From NCBI GenBank assembly GCA_004335835.1, contig RWJK01001664.1, positions 1 through 64,000 of the forward strand: DNA of 64,000 nt, given 5' to 3'. Position numbers and translations under genes: made by a program. Position 1 is the stretch's first letter; each line of letters opens with the position of its first letter. This DNA is from Scenedesmus sp. ARA3. Taxonomy: Eukaryota > Chlorophyta > Chlorophyceae > Sphaeropleales > Scenedesmaceae. The notes under the pieces were generated by a model. The model searched no databases. It was given only the letters and a program-made list of their open reading frames with translations, and was not told where the DNA came from. Positions 1 through 11,547 of the stretch are shown here, in pieces.

Positions 1-106
1 ACTCAAAAGTACAAGCTTTGACACTGGAATGGACGTCAGTGAACAAAGTGGACACACCGACAATTACCAGTGAAGCCGGCGCTTTTATACTTCCGGCGAG
101 CTATCG

Positions 107-275
107 TATGTCAGACATGCAGGCAGTGACTGTATGTCAGACATGCGGGCAGTGACCGTATGTCAGAGATGCGGCCAGTCTGACATGCGGCTAGTCTGAC
201 ATGCAGCCATTTCTGACAGCAGCCATGTCTGACATGCGGCCATGTCTGACATGCGTGCTTAGCACTGACCGTATG
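107..275. repeat. Degenerate TGTCAGACATGCGG minisatellite
   Basis: About eight copies of a unit around GTATGTCAGACATGCGG, some followed by CAGTGACC, lie in tandem with drifting spacing and substitutions. TGTCAGACA is itself a near-palindrome. No function is implied; this looks like an ordinary decaying minisatellite. Confidence 0.7.
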
Positions 276-1515
276 TCAAACTCCTGGCATACACAGTTCG
301 AAACCTGATCAACTCACAAAAACAACTTGCCTCCTATAATCAACTTTTTACAATTACAAGTCTAATGCTTCAACACGTAGTCAGTCTAGAAGCTGGTGCC
401 AACAGAGGGCATGCCAGCGCTATGTCGCTGCTGCTTCATGTTCTGTGTGTTTGCCACACAATGTGATGTGGCATCACACTCTCTCGCCAGTAGCACCCCA
501 CAAGTTTGGCACATGCTGCGCTGTGCAGCTACACCCAAAGGTTGGGTGTGCACATGCATGGTGGCTGCGCACTTGTGTACAAGCGAGCACCCGGAGCGTG
601 GCTAAGCGCACTCAGAGGCAGGCCAGCACATGCACACGCGCAGCGGACGTTCTGCTGTGCCTGGCAGGTGCTATTAGGTGGTGGGCACATAATAAACAGC
701 TGGCACACGATGTGTGTGTAAGCACGCACAGAGTTGCTACACTGGCTGAAGAGGACCGCCAGCATGCAGCAGCAACACGCAATCGACCACACACCGCTCC
801 AAACAGCACAGGCACGTGCCATGCGCACACACGTATTTGTCATAACAACGCTGAGGTTTAGCAGGCAGTTTCAAATGTGACAAAACCCTGCAGCCAGGGA
901 AGGCATTTGAGCTGCACATGGCAGCAGCATGTGTGGCGCGGTCAAAGTAACAGCAGCAGCAGCATGCTTCAGGCTGCAGCAGACCAGCAGACCCTTCTGC
1001 TTGGTGCTGCAGTACTGCAAATCGGTGCTGCTGCAGAACAGCCAAATGCTGCTGAGAAAAACGCCAATGACAGCACTTGCATGCAGGCTGCTGGCTGCTA
1101 CTGAATTACAGCACCCTAAACCTTACACAGCTGCCAACCACAACCACCATGCTCACCATAAACGAAGTGTAGCAGCATGAATGATAGGACTCAAACGCGC
1201 CAAGAGTGCAGCTCGGCAGAAGAACGCGTCAACAGTGTCAGCCATGCTCACCCCAAAACCAGACACCATCTGATTTGTTTGCTGTGGCTACACGCAGCAT
1301 GCAGAAAGGCAAGCTGCAGTAAAGCCTTACACAGCCAATGCAAGTTGAGCTGCTGGTGTGTGTGCCAAACACGCTGCCACACATGCAGCTGCAGGTGCAC
1401 CAACAAAGAAGCGCCGCAATGCAGCACATAACACTGCTGCTGCTGCTGCTGCTAGCCTATAATCGTAGCAGCAACTGGAAGGAACCACGGAGGCGGCACC
1501 CTCACATGCTGAGGC

Positions 1516-1552
1516 GTTATAACTAGTTATAAGTGTTATAACTAGTTATAAC
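1516..1552. repeat. Paired TTATAACTAGTTATAA palindromes
   Basis: Two copies of the perfect 16-nt palindrome TTATAACTAGTTATAA sit two bases apart, so the whole 37-nt block is itself nearly palindromic. The surroundings are GC-richer. It could form a cruciform, bind a dimeric factor, or be the footprint of a mobile element; the sequence alone does not say which. Confidence 0.75.
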
Positions 1553-2392
1553 AACGGTTACGGCCTCGCACTATGGCAAGGCTTACAAAAGATCAAGCAA
1601 GGGAGTGGCGTGGCAGGCAGCCGGGTCAACCTTCGGTCAAACTAACACGGCCGTCAGCAAAGTGCACGACTCGATCTTCCGTGGAAGACTCCACAACTTT
1701 CACAATCGACCTTAGCTGAAAATGCTGAGAGCCAATGTAAACACAGCACTGCTGCCTTCATGCTGTGCCAAAAAAGCCTTGACGTGTTTGCCCAAGTGCC
1801 AGAAAGACCTTGTCAACACAGCAGCACATGGCAGCAAATTGTCTTTACATGGCATCTAGGAGCGGTCGCCAATGGCGCAGGAAATACACGCAGCATGGTG
1901 GTCGCCGCGGCCATCCGCAACAAGCGGGTGTGCACAAGCAGCAAAGCATGGGTCAGCGACTATGAAATCATAGCCAGCTGCGACACATCATCACACATAT
2001 CCAGCAGGACAGACTGATCAGCTGCCTGCAACTGCATGCATCTGCAGCACCACATGAAAGCACACACAGTCTTGCATCACGCACCATCCACATACATACG
2101 CACAAAAGCAACACGCGCACAGCCGGGTCGAGGACGTTCCTGACAGCAAGACAGATCACATGCACATAGCACAACTGGATCAACTCCTGCAACTGCAACT
2201 GCACAACGCTGCGCCTCTAGGCAGCCCGCAGGTCAACCATGCTTCAAAGCCACGCAATAGAACTGCCAGGCCAAGCGCAAGCAGCACCACCGAGGGCTCA
2301 ATCAGAACTGCGCAGCTGCTGTATGTGCCAACACAAGTGCCACAGCCACATCCGCGGCATGCGTCACGAGAGCCATGCACATGCGCAGAGCC

Positions 2393-2770
2393 CAGCAGAA
2401 GGGTTTTGGGGTTCAAATGCCCCACTGAACCCTGCTCAGGCGTCAAACGAGGGCTTCTTGCGGTCAGCAAAGCGCACGACCAGGCCCCCGCAGCCGAGCT
2501 GCTTCACCAGTGATGCGTTGTCGATGAATTCCAGCCAAAAGGCCAGCTCCCTGCAAGCCCCAGTAGGCTTGAGTGACCTGAACACTGCAGGGCATCTGGC
2601 GGCCCGCTAAGCCCTGCTCAGGCGTCAAAGGAGGGCTTCTTGCGGTCAGCAAAGCGCACGACCAGCCCGCCGCAGCCGAGCTGCTTCACCAGTGATGCGT
2701 TGTCGATGGAGTCCAGCCATGTGATGGCCCGTTGTGCTTGCTCCACGCTGCCATACTCCACAAAGGCCCT
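2393..2770 (-). repeat. Two echoes of the RRM gene's last exon and 3' flank
   Basis: Two partial copies of the terminal exon of the RRM gene lie just past its stop codon, one ending near 2630 and one near 2441. Both keep the residues around VVRFADRKKPSF and the adjoining CGCCTGAGCAGGG stop region. The outer copy also repeats the flanking GGGTTTTGGGGTTCAAA stretch that lies between the real stop and the first copy. The copies lack the upstream half of the RRM, so they are relics or optional alternative 3' ends, not separate genes. Confidence 0.85.
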
Positions 2771-2869
2771 AGCCTGATCAGGCCCAACCTCAGCCCAGCC
2801 CAGGGGTCAAAACCCCGGCTCCTGGCGGCCAGCAGGGTTTTGGGGTTCAAAGGCCCCACTGAACCCTGC

Positions 2870-3606
2870 TCAGGCGTCGAATGAGGGCTTCTTGCGGTCC
2901 GCAAAGCGCACGACCAGGCCCCCGCAGCCCAGCTGCTTTACGAGTGACGCATTGTCGATGGAGTCCAGCCAGGTGATGGCTCGTTGTGCTTGCTCCACAC
3001 TGCCATACTCCACAAAAGCCTGCTCGCGGCTGCGGCGGCTCTTCTTGCTGATCAGCAGCTGCAGCAGCAGCAGCGGCAGCAGGAGACATTGACACAGCAG
3101 GGACAGAAACGTCAGCACAGCAGTGTGGAGTTGGTGTGACGCATGTAGGGATCATAAATCAGCAGGATCACACCTCTCTTCCCAGATAGATGTCTCCTGC
3201 AAGACTGCTGAATTCTGCTCGGATGCTCGGCGCAAAGACCGCCACACACCCACCGCATCACTGCACAAACACTCGCTGCACGTGTCACCGCAAGCACTGC
3301 CAGCACTCACCCGCACGCTCACAAGCTCCCCATAAGGGCTGAAGAAGTCGTGCAGGTCCTTCTCAGTGACCCACCAGCCCAAAAAGCCCACATACACACA
3401 AGTGCTTGGGCACGCATCAGCCTTGCTGCGCAGCCGTGCATTCTGTGCAGCAGCGTCCAGATCATTCCCTAGCTCAGGATCACCCCCTGCTGCATCTGCA
3501 TCTGCTGCTGCTGCTGGGCTAAGGCCGCCGCTCAGCGCGTGCTGCAGGGTGCTTGCCAGAGCGGCGCTGCTGCTCATGCTGCTGCTTCTTGGAAGGCTGC
3601 TGCCAA

Positions 3607-3638
<32 letters not shown>

Positions 3639-3820
3639 GGGCTGGGTTGTGTAGCTGCACTGCTGCTGCTGGCAGCTGATTTGGCAGCACCTGCTGCTGC
3701 TGCTGCTGCTGCTGGGCTGTCCTGGTCGCAGCTGTCATCTATGTCAGCTAGCTCCTGCTGCTCCTTGCTGGGTGAGGCATCTGCCTCATCATCACCCCAA
3801 GTGTCTGTCCACCTGCAGCA

Positions 3821-3852
<32 letters not shown>

Positions 3853-5584
3853 GGCAGCAGCATTGGCATGAATTGTCAGGCACGAGTGAACCTTCGCTAA
3901 TCAGTGAGCTAGTGACACCACCAGTCAATGAGTGGGCACATACAAACATCAACTCAGCAGTGACACAGTCCGGCAAATTCCATTGTTCCGAACAATGCTG
4001 CGATTGAGTATAGTGCACAGCAACCAGCAGTCACTCACTTGGGAGCAGAGCTGCAGAAAGCCAACTGCTCTGCAGCTTCATCTGCTGCTGCTGCTGCTGC
4101 TGCCGTTGCCGCCGCCGCTGCTATCGCCGGACTACGCCCGCCTTCCCTGCTGATTGCCGCACTGCTGCTGTTGCTGCGCATCAGCACCCTTGATCCTTCC
4201 CTATCCTGTTCTCTATCCCTCTCCCTCTCCCTCTCCCTCTCCCTCTCCCTGCTGCTACTGCTGCTGCTCATCAGCTGCTCAGGTGGAGCAGAAAGTGGAG
4301 CAGCAAAGTGCTGCTGTAGCTGACCCATATCACCCCTGCTGCTGCTGCTGCCAATGCCCCCTGCAGGCATTGACATACTTCCACCATAATGCGCCGCAGC
4401 AGCAGCAGCGGCAGCAGCAGCAGCAGCAGCAGGAGGCACTGGTACAGGAACCGGCTTGCCTCCCCGGACAGTACTGCCAGCTCCTTGCAGCGCAGAAGCA
4501 TCTGACAGTCCTTTCATTGCTGCTGCTGCCACCCAGTCAGACTGCTGCTGCAGCTGCACCTGCGCCTGCGCATGCAGCTGCAGCTGCTGCAGCTGCTGCA
4601 GCCGCATTACTGCTAGCACCTGCTCCTGATCAACTAGCCCGCCAGCTCCCATCAGGCCAGGAGCTAGCCCTGCTGCTGCTGCTGCTGCAGCTGCTGCTGC
4701 TGCAGCGCCGATGCCTGCTGCTGCTGCTCCACGCGCATTTGCAGCACTCAGCAAGTGGTCAAAGTCATGCACGCTGCCTCCGCCTAACAGCCCCGCTAGC
4801 TGTGCATTGTGTGCTGCAGCAGCAGGCGAGAACTGCTGCGGATCAAGTGTCAGCCCTGCCGACATGTTTGCAGCAGCAGCAGCTGCAGCAGCTGCCATAA
4901 CCGCATTCGCATTCGCCATGAGATCGGATCCTGCCGGCAAACTCCCGGCCCTGCTGGCACCCATGAAATCCGCGGCGGCTGCAGCAGCAGCAGCAGCAGC
5001 CGCAGCGGAGCCGTGGTGATCTGCTGCACTGCCTGCAGCACCTGCGCTGCCGGCCACATGCTGCATTTGATCTAACATTGCAGATCCCTGTCTGCTGCCA
5101 ATCATCAAAGGATGCTGCGCCTCCCAGGAGGCCGGACTCAGCCCGAATGCACCAGCACCACTGCCAGCACCGCCAACAGAAACTGACAGTTGCGCCAGCT
5201 GCTGCTGCGACGGCCAGCTGTCATGCGGCAGCCCCCCAGTTGTAGCATGCCGGTAGCCGCCGCCATGACGGCTGTGTGAACCAGCCTGCGCGATCGGCCG
5301 TGGCGCGGTAGGCCCGCTCGGAATGCGGCTGCTGCTGCTGCTGCTGGCGGCGGCTGCTGGCAGCACGCCGCCCGTGCTGCTGCTGCTGCTGACGCCGAGC
5401 CAATCTGTAGCTGACATGTTAGAGATGGACAGGGATTGGCTGCGCATTGGTCGGTTGGGCGCTGGGAATACCTCCATGTCTTTGGTGAAGTCTTGGCTGC
5501 TGCTGCTGCTGACGCCGCCGCCCGCCGCTGCTACACTGCCAGGGCCTATTCTAGCGCCGGCAGTATAGCTGCTGGACATCCCTG

Positions 5585-5617
<33 letters not shown>

Positions 5618-7340
5618 TCTCAGCGCCTTCGCTGCTGTGGGTGCCGGCGCGCTGGTGCAAGCCAGATGCCAGGGACAGTGAGTGTGACAGCTGCTGCGAC
5701 AAGTCCCGCTGCGAGTGTGGTGACAGGGATGATAAGTGACCCTCCTGCAAAGCAGATAACAGCCCCGCTGATGGACTGCTAGCTGCTAAATGGCTCAGCA
5801 TGTGAGCGCCACGCATTGTATGCTGCTCCAAGCCGAGCGGGGTGTGGCTGCTGCAGCTGTGGGCGCGCGTCATGGCTTGAGCCGGCGAGGGGATCGGGGT
5901 GCTGCTGCTGCCGAGGCGCACAGCACCGCCGACGCTGCTGCTGGCACGCGGCAGGGAGGGAGGCAGCTGCTCATCGTCCGCTGCTGCTGCTGCTGCTGCC
6001 GCAAACACACTGTGAGTGTGACTGCTGAGCAGGTTGCTGTTGCCGGCTGACGATGAGAGAAGGCCCGAAGGCGGTATCAGCAGGCTAGCTGTTCTGCGGC
6101 GGCTGCTGCTGTCCAGTGGCCGGACAGGCAGGCCAGCGTCTGCTGCTGCTGCTGCTTGCTGCTCCCGGCTGCTGTGTGGCTGAGTCCTGCAGTGCAATGG
6201 CGGCAGTGGCGGGATGTAGCATTAGGAAGTGTGTGTGATGTGAGTGAGAGGCTTTATGGACAGCAGGGGCATGAGGAGGCTGGCCGGCAAGAACAGAATG
6301 TGCATTGAGCAACAGGCAAACAGTGTGGTGATGCAGGAACAGTAGCTTTGCAGGCTGCAGAAGAGCACCCTGTTGCTGCATCAGCAGTGTCTACAGCACC
6401 GATCCACAAATGGAGGCAGGTTTTGCATCATGACGACACATCGGCAATCCCAAACACAGCCTAAACAAACAGTCCCAAACACAAGCTAGACCGCTCACAT
6501 GCCTCCAAATGTCAGCTCTTCGTCAACATGCTGTACAAGGCTTCCTGCAATGAGTGCTGCTCAGATTGCCAACCAGGCTCACCTAGCCTTTGCAGACGGC
6601 GACAGCAGCTGTTGCTCCCGGTCAAACGACCAGGATTGACTGCGCAAGTCTGGCGCGGCAGACGCAGACCTCTCAATTGCTGCTGCTGGCGCTGCTGCTG
6701 CTGCTGCTGCTGTGCCGCTGCCGGCAGCAGCTGCTGCTGCTGACAGCACTCGCCGCAGCGTGTCGACATGCTCGGCCAGCAGCTCCTGAAGTTCAGCTGC
6801 AGGCTGGTGCTGCAGCAGCAGGCTGCGGCCATCTAGCAGCTGCTCTGCTGACCCTGCCGCCGCATCTGCTGCTGCTACTCGTGCTGCAACTGCAGCTGTG
6901 TCCTGCAAGTCCTGCAGCAGCTGCTGCAGTGGCTGGGTCAGCTCTGACGTCTGCCGCTGTAGCTGCTGGTTGCTGTGCTTCAGCTTTTCGTTCTCTGCCT
7001 GCAGCCGTGTCGTGCTGTTGACCTGGAGCTGCTCCGAGAGCTTGCTCTGCTCCTCCAGCCATACGATATGCACTTGCAGCCGCTTGATTTCGTTGGCCTG
7101 CGACTGCTGCTGCTGCTGCTGCTCCTGCAGGTGACCTTCGAGCTCCGAGACACGCGACTGCAGCTGCGAGATTTCTAACAGCTTGGATCCCAACAATTGC
7201 TCGAGCTGCGACGAGCGATCGAGGCTGCTGCTGAGACCCCCGGATGCTGAGTGCCCACCGGCAGATGAGGCAGCGGCATGGAGGCTGCTGAGCTCATGGC
7301 CAAAGCTGCCGAATTTGTTCAGCAGCTCTGATTTGAGCAT
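2870..7340 (-). CDS. Coiled-coil and RRM RNA-binding protein
   Basis: Exons on the minus strand are 7340-6583, 6186-4039, 3812-3311 and 3058-2870; phases match at all three junctions and give 1198 residues. Residues 40-150 are a Gln/Leu-rich coiled coil. Residues 250-1100 are low complexity: poly-Ala, poly-Ser and poly-Gln runs plus an Arg-Glu dipeptide run encoded by a GAGAGG-type repeat. A single RRM closes the protein (about 1106-1190). Its RNP2-like strand is VYVGFL, its RNP1-like strand is REQAFVEY, and an intron splits the domain. The protein probably binds RNA; the disordered middle suggests a condensate or scaffold role, which is inference. The ATG is the first in frame but an upstream exon is possible. 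The exact family was not recognised. The last exon is echoed twice downstream. Confidence 0.8.
4208..4252 (+). repeat. (CCCTCT)n hexamer tract inside a coding exon
   Basis: A run of CCCTCT units on the plus strand reads on the minus strand as GAGAGG. It encodes the Arg-Glu dipeptide stretch of the RRM protein, just after a poly-Ser run. RE/RD dipeptide regions occur in splicing-related RNA-binding proteins, so the tract may be functional as well as unstable. Confidence 0.8.
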
Positions 7341-8041
7341 GTCGCAGTCAAGACACCCGGTGCCGCATATAGGCTGTGCGCACTACTCAACACCGCCAGA
7401 GGCAGAGGGCCTTGGCGTTGTTCAAGGCCTGCAGATCCCAATGTGAACGTTGAAACGGCGTTTGAAAGCGTCTAAGAGGGCTGCCCGAGGCTCCGGGTGA
7501 GGTCAGGGACCAGATGCACACCGACACAAGCTACTAGTAACGACATTATGAGCTTTGCTATGCTTAGTGTAAGCGAGCATCGTAAGACAGGTGCGAGACC
7601 GGGCAACGAGGGCTTAGCGAGCATGTCATCGACATTTAAAGTCCCGCTGCGTTGTGCAAGTTGCAACGTGCAACAGATGCTGAAGAATTTCAGTTACCAA
7701 GATCTACAAGTCGTTAATTTCATCAACAATGGTGTCAATCGTTTAGCTACGGGCTGGGCACCTGAGGTCCCATCTCACAGCCGGCAGTCAAACATTCTGC
7801 ATTCAGAGCCGGAGGAACAAAGCACTACTTTAGCTTCACATAAGATGTTTCAATGTCTGTTTGAGCAGCCAGCTGTGACCAAGCTGCCGTCAAAGGGCGA
7901 ACAACCAACATAGCACCACGCTGCAGATCTGGCAGCCTGCTGAGCAGACCTGTTGTCAATAGCAGATCCGCTGGCGTGGCAGGGGTGGCATGGCATCGAA
8001 ACCAGCAGCAAAGCCCGGCACGGCCATTGCCGTTGATTTCT
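7341..8041. other. Intergenic stretch
   Basis: This lies between the start of the RRM gene (reading left) and the stop codon of the fucosyltransferase gene. It should hold the RRM gene's promoter and the fucosyltransferase 3' UTR. A 138-codon plus-strand frame at 7497-7913 has no domain-like composition and I do not call it a gene. Confidence 0.5.
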
Positions 8042-11000
8042 TCACCAGTTGAAGTCCACGTCTGCGGGTGACGTGTAGTGTGCGTCAAAGTACAACGCAT
8101 TCGCTTTGCAGCGCACGGTGGATCGCAGCTCATCAATCAGCCTGCAGCACAAGCAGAGCAGTACAGCAACAGCAACTAGTCACGCCGTGATCTTGCCAAA
8201 AAATATTGAACATAAAAAGTGCTGCGCATGTCACTCAGCAGGCAGCAACCACTTGAAGGCTAGCAAGGTCGCCACCTGCACGTCAGAGTTTGACACGGGG
8301 GTGAATCTGCCTGCTGGCAAGTGCCCCTTGATTGTAACACAACATACAAGCAATCACCGAAGTGCTGGTTGCCTCATGATTCAACAGTACTGGCTGCCAC
8401 AGCCGCAGACTCACCTGGCCCAATTTGAGTACACAGATGCCACATATCCGTCACACTGCATTGCCAGGTCGAGGTTCAGCAGGCACTTGATGACCTCAGC
8501 TGACAGCCCGTAGTCAATGCCGTCATAACTGTCATTTTCCAGTTCGGTATATGACGTGCGCCAGCTGGCGGCGGCGCTGCTGTTGGTTGTGTTGCTGTAA
8601 TATTGAATTGTCACAGGATCTTCTGTGCTCAGAAACAGTTGGTTGGTCAATGCCGGGTCTGTCTGGCGTAACCGCTTTGTAACGGCCTCGTATTCTGCAT
8701 CTGAAAACACTGGAGACTCATCCCACTTGTCACCGTGCCTGCAGACATTCAAGTGAATGTGATCAAGGATGAGGCAGCAGGTCAACAGTGAGTGCATCTT
8801 GGAGTTGGTAAAATCATTGGAGAACCGGTGCAGTGTTTGCAAAGATGCTGACCGCAGCAGGGCTGCCCAAATCCTCGCCAAGCGCACGTCACCCCTCGGC
8901 TGTTACACCTCTTCGCACATGTCAGGTGTACACCATACACAGGCTTGCCAGCAGTTCTGATGCTCACTCCAGGAGGGCGCGCAAGACAGTCTTAAGCCAT
9001 CTATTTCCACAGCAAAGCAGCAGATGCTGCTGGCAGCCCCACCCACCTTATGTAGAGGCTGATGCAGCCAGGTGCCAGCTGGCTACCCCTGAAGCGCCTG
9101 CAGTGCACATGGTGCAGCATGTCATACTTGTGCAGCTTGCGTACTGTGACATTTGTACAGCCTGTCACAATAACAAAACTGAGTAGCCATGTATGTGCAC
9201 CTTGTGAGATGCTGCAGCAACCCACATGGTGCAGCTTGGCAGCTTTCAAACGCACCAGGCGCTACACCAAGCCAGTGCGCCACACACAGCCTCAAGCAAG
9301 CCAATTATACGAACATTGCTTTTGTGCAGTGGCACAACACGATGGCAGTGCGACACAGCTACTGGGCCACAGGCCACTGCCCAACGCACCACAAAGCCTC
9401 CGGCACACTTGCCTACACCTACCTTGCTTGTCGCCGCTGCATCTCTGCAAGTGTGCGTGCATTCGGGCGCACAAGGTATGCCACGCCTTGACTGCGCCAC
9501 CAGTAGTGTAAGCTGCGAGAGGGGATGCCCGTGTTTTGCAGCAGCTCCAAAAACTGCTTTGGCACAGTCAGCCGCATGTCAACCATCACCTGCATAGACT
9601 TGACTTGCAGGACACGTGCATCTGCCAGTGTTGTCAAGTTAGCGCCATCTGTAGCGTTCGATGCGCTTAGTAGTTCACTTTTGCTGAGTTTGCAGCTGCT
9701 GATGGGCTCGAAATAGCAGCTGTCCAAGGTGTTCTGAGCGCCGCAGTAGTCACTGTCTGCAAGCCAGTCCTCATGTTTGACCAGGATGCGCCCAGTTTCC
9801 AGTGCGGCTCCCAGCGCAACTGTGAACGAATGAAACACCGAGCCGATGCCACCTGGGGTTGCGCAGTTGCAGCATGACAAAGCCAAAGAGCGTGGTCAAC
9901 TGATCTGGGGTGCTTGCACTGTCCAACCCAACAGAATGTCTTTCACCCAAGCAGTCACGTGCTGCAGTGCACTGCATCTGGTTGCTGCTGCCATGATGCA
10001 CTGGCAGCGACTGCAATATTGCCGTCCCAGCGCAACCTGCTGCAGGCACAAATCTAACCCTGCTTGCCTGCAGGAAAGCTTGCAGGAGAACCTGCAGAAA
10101 TCCTTGCTGACCGCAACTCCTCACCAGGCGGATCGCTGAGCACGAGGAACTTGGCTTTGCTGCAGTCCTGAGGGTGCTGATGCTGCCAGATCGCTTGCTG
10201 CGCCTGCAAAAGTTGACAGTAGCAGTACTTTTGCATCATCAAAGGTCTTCAGCCACAAATAAATCCCGACACAAGATTAAGAGCAAACCCGCTGTATGTA
10301 CTAGAACTGTCAGATGAATGCAAGGAAGCGATTTTGAACAGTGCGCCTGGGCTGCACTGACGTCCTTTTGGAATCGCTCTTGCAGGCTGCTCACCTGAGC
10401 TGTGTAGGGCAGTACTCCGCCCACGCCATTCTCTTTTGCTGCATTCATCCAAGATCCCTGCACCAGCTGCTGGGGGCAGGGGTCTGTCACTGTGCTGCTA
10501 AAGATGTGGTGGGTCCGCCACAGCGGCGGCACGCGGCAGGCGTCACGCAGCACGTCGGCTCTGCTTGCCTGCTGCTGCTGCTGCTTCTGCTGCTGTAGCA
10601 TGTATCTGCTACCGCCTGCACGGCACAGCAGACAGGTGACAGACAGATGCAACGCCTGTCGCATGCAACAGTTGCACCCAGCCCACTACACAACTGGTGA
10701 AAATGCTTGATAAAAAAGGCCAGGCCACACAAGTGCTGGTGTTGCTGAACGCACAGCGTAGTGCAGCAATGTGAGAGGTGATATTCAAAGTTTTAGGTGG
10801 TCTAACCGACACCAACTGCTTGCAGGAGGCAGCCTGCAGGCACCTGCCACTGCATCTGCCACCGCCGTGCATATTCTCACCATCATCTTTGATCTGAGGC
10901 GTCCTAGCCTTGCGCAAATCAGCAACACCCGGCTGATGCTCCGACTGCCACCGGTTTTGATGCAGCAGAGAAGATAGGGTGATGCCAATCAACACGCCAG

Positions 11001-11058
11001 CCAACAGCAGCAGCCATGAATGCGCAGGGGGTCGCTGCAGTGCTCTATGGTGGGCCAT
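8042..11058 (-). CDS. GT23-like (FUT8/NodZ-type) Golgi fucosyltransferase
   Basis: Seven minus-strand exons (11058-10881, 10615-10395, 10203-10125, 9852-9423, 9097-9047, 8738-8415, 8141-8042) join in phase to 460 residues. Residues 14-33 are one hydrophobic signal anchor after a short basic/polar tail, the type II topology of Golgi glycosyltransferases. The lumenal part carries family-like segments: QQAIWQHQHPQDCSKAKFLV, then GIGSVFHSFTVALG, then ISLYIRHGDKWDE, whose Arg-His-Gly-Asp matches the GDP-fucose-binding Arg region of the FUT8/NodZ fold, and near the end SNWARLIDELRSTV. The likely reaction is transfer of fucose from GDP-fucose to a glycan, possibly an N-glycan; acceptor and linkage cannot be read. 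The protein is shorter than animal FUT8 (about 575 residues) and has no SH3 domain. This gene shows no clear exon echoes. Confidence 0.82.
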
Positions 11059-11547
11059 ATTCAGCCTGAAAGGTGCGAGCGTTGTAGTTGTGTGCTGCTT
11101 GACGATTTGTGAATCACCATCTTCTGGCACAGTGTTAGTACTACAGTACCACGCTGCAGCAAGTAGGCACCAGGCACAGCAGGTGAGCGCTTGGGTGACT
11201 GGCAACCACACAGACCTATCAAACTGCAAAGTAATACTACGGAGCATCATCTGCTGCGCATACACAAGGGCCACCGGCCGCATTCAATAGGGGGATGACT
11301 ACCCACCTGACAGCTTTGCCACTTGACATGTGACAATTCCAGGGAGGCCACTTCAGCCTGCTTGATGTCGTCGATGCCATCGTGTGTATTAGGGTGAGAG
11401 ATAAAGCGTTGCATAGCGGCCTGCCACCGCCTGATTGAGAGAGTTGTGCCCACCACCTGTTCGCTCCTGATTGATGCGAGCCCCAGCAGATCTCATTGAG
11501 AGTCATTTTACATTTGATCAATAAGTATAAAACACGATTGTCAACAA
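11059..11547. other. Divergent intergenic region
   Basis: About 490 bases separate two genes transcribed away from each other, the fucosyltransferase (-) and the STT7 kinase (+). It must contain both promoters. I see no clear TATA box or repeated operator. The short frames in it are not protein-like. Confidence 0.55.

Larger units (their letters stand above)
1..2440. other. Repeat-rich stretch without a supportable gene
   Basis: No open frame here resembles a protein, and I could not chain any set of exons in one phase. The stretch holds degenerate repeats built on TGTCAGACATGCGG near the left edge, scattered CAG/CTG tracts, and a long AT-rich palindrome. It may be the distal 3' flank of the RRM gene to its right, or intergenic DNA. 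A gene with very short exons cannot be excluded. Confidence 0.5.

Noticed and set aside
1..2440. Several 60-140-codon frames on both strands
   Set aside because: High Cys, His and Trp content with no domain or splice continuity; they look like chance frames in repeat-rich DNA.
4154..4900. 248-codon plus-strand frame, Leu/Cys-rich
   Set aside because: It is antisense to the CAG-rich exon 2 of the RRM protein. Triplet repeats keep all frames open, and the composition (poly-Leu, poly-Cys) is that of read-through CTG repeats.
7497..7913. 138-codon plus-strand frame
   Set aside because: No recognisable motif, and it overlaps expected promoter and 3' UTR sequence of flanking genes.
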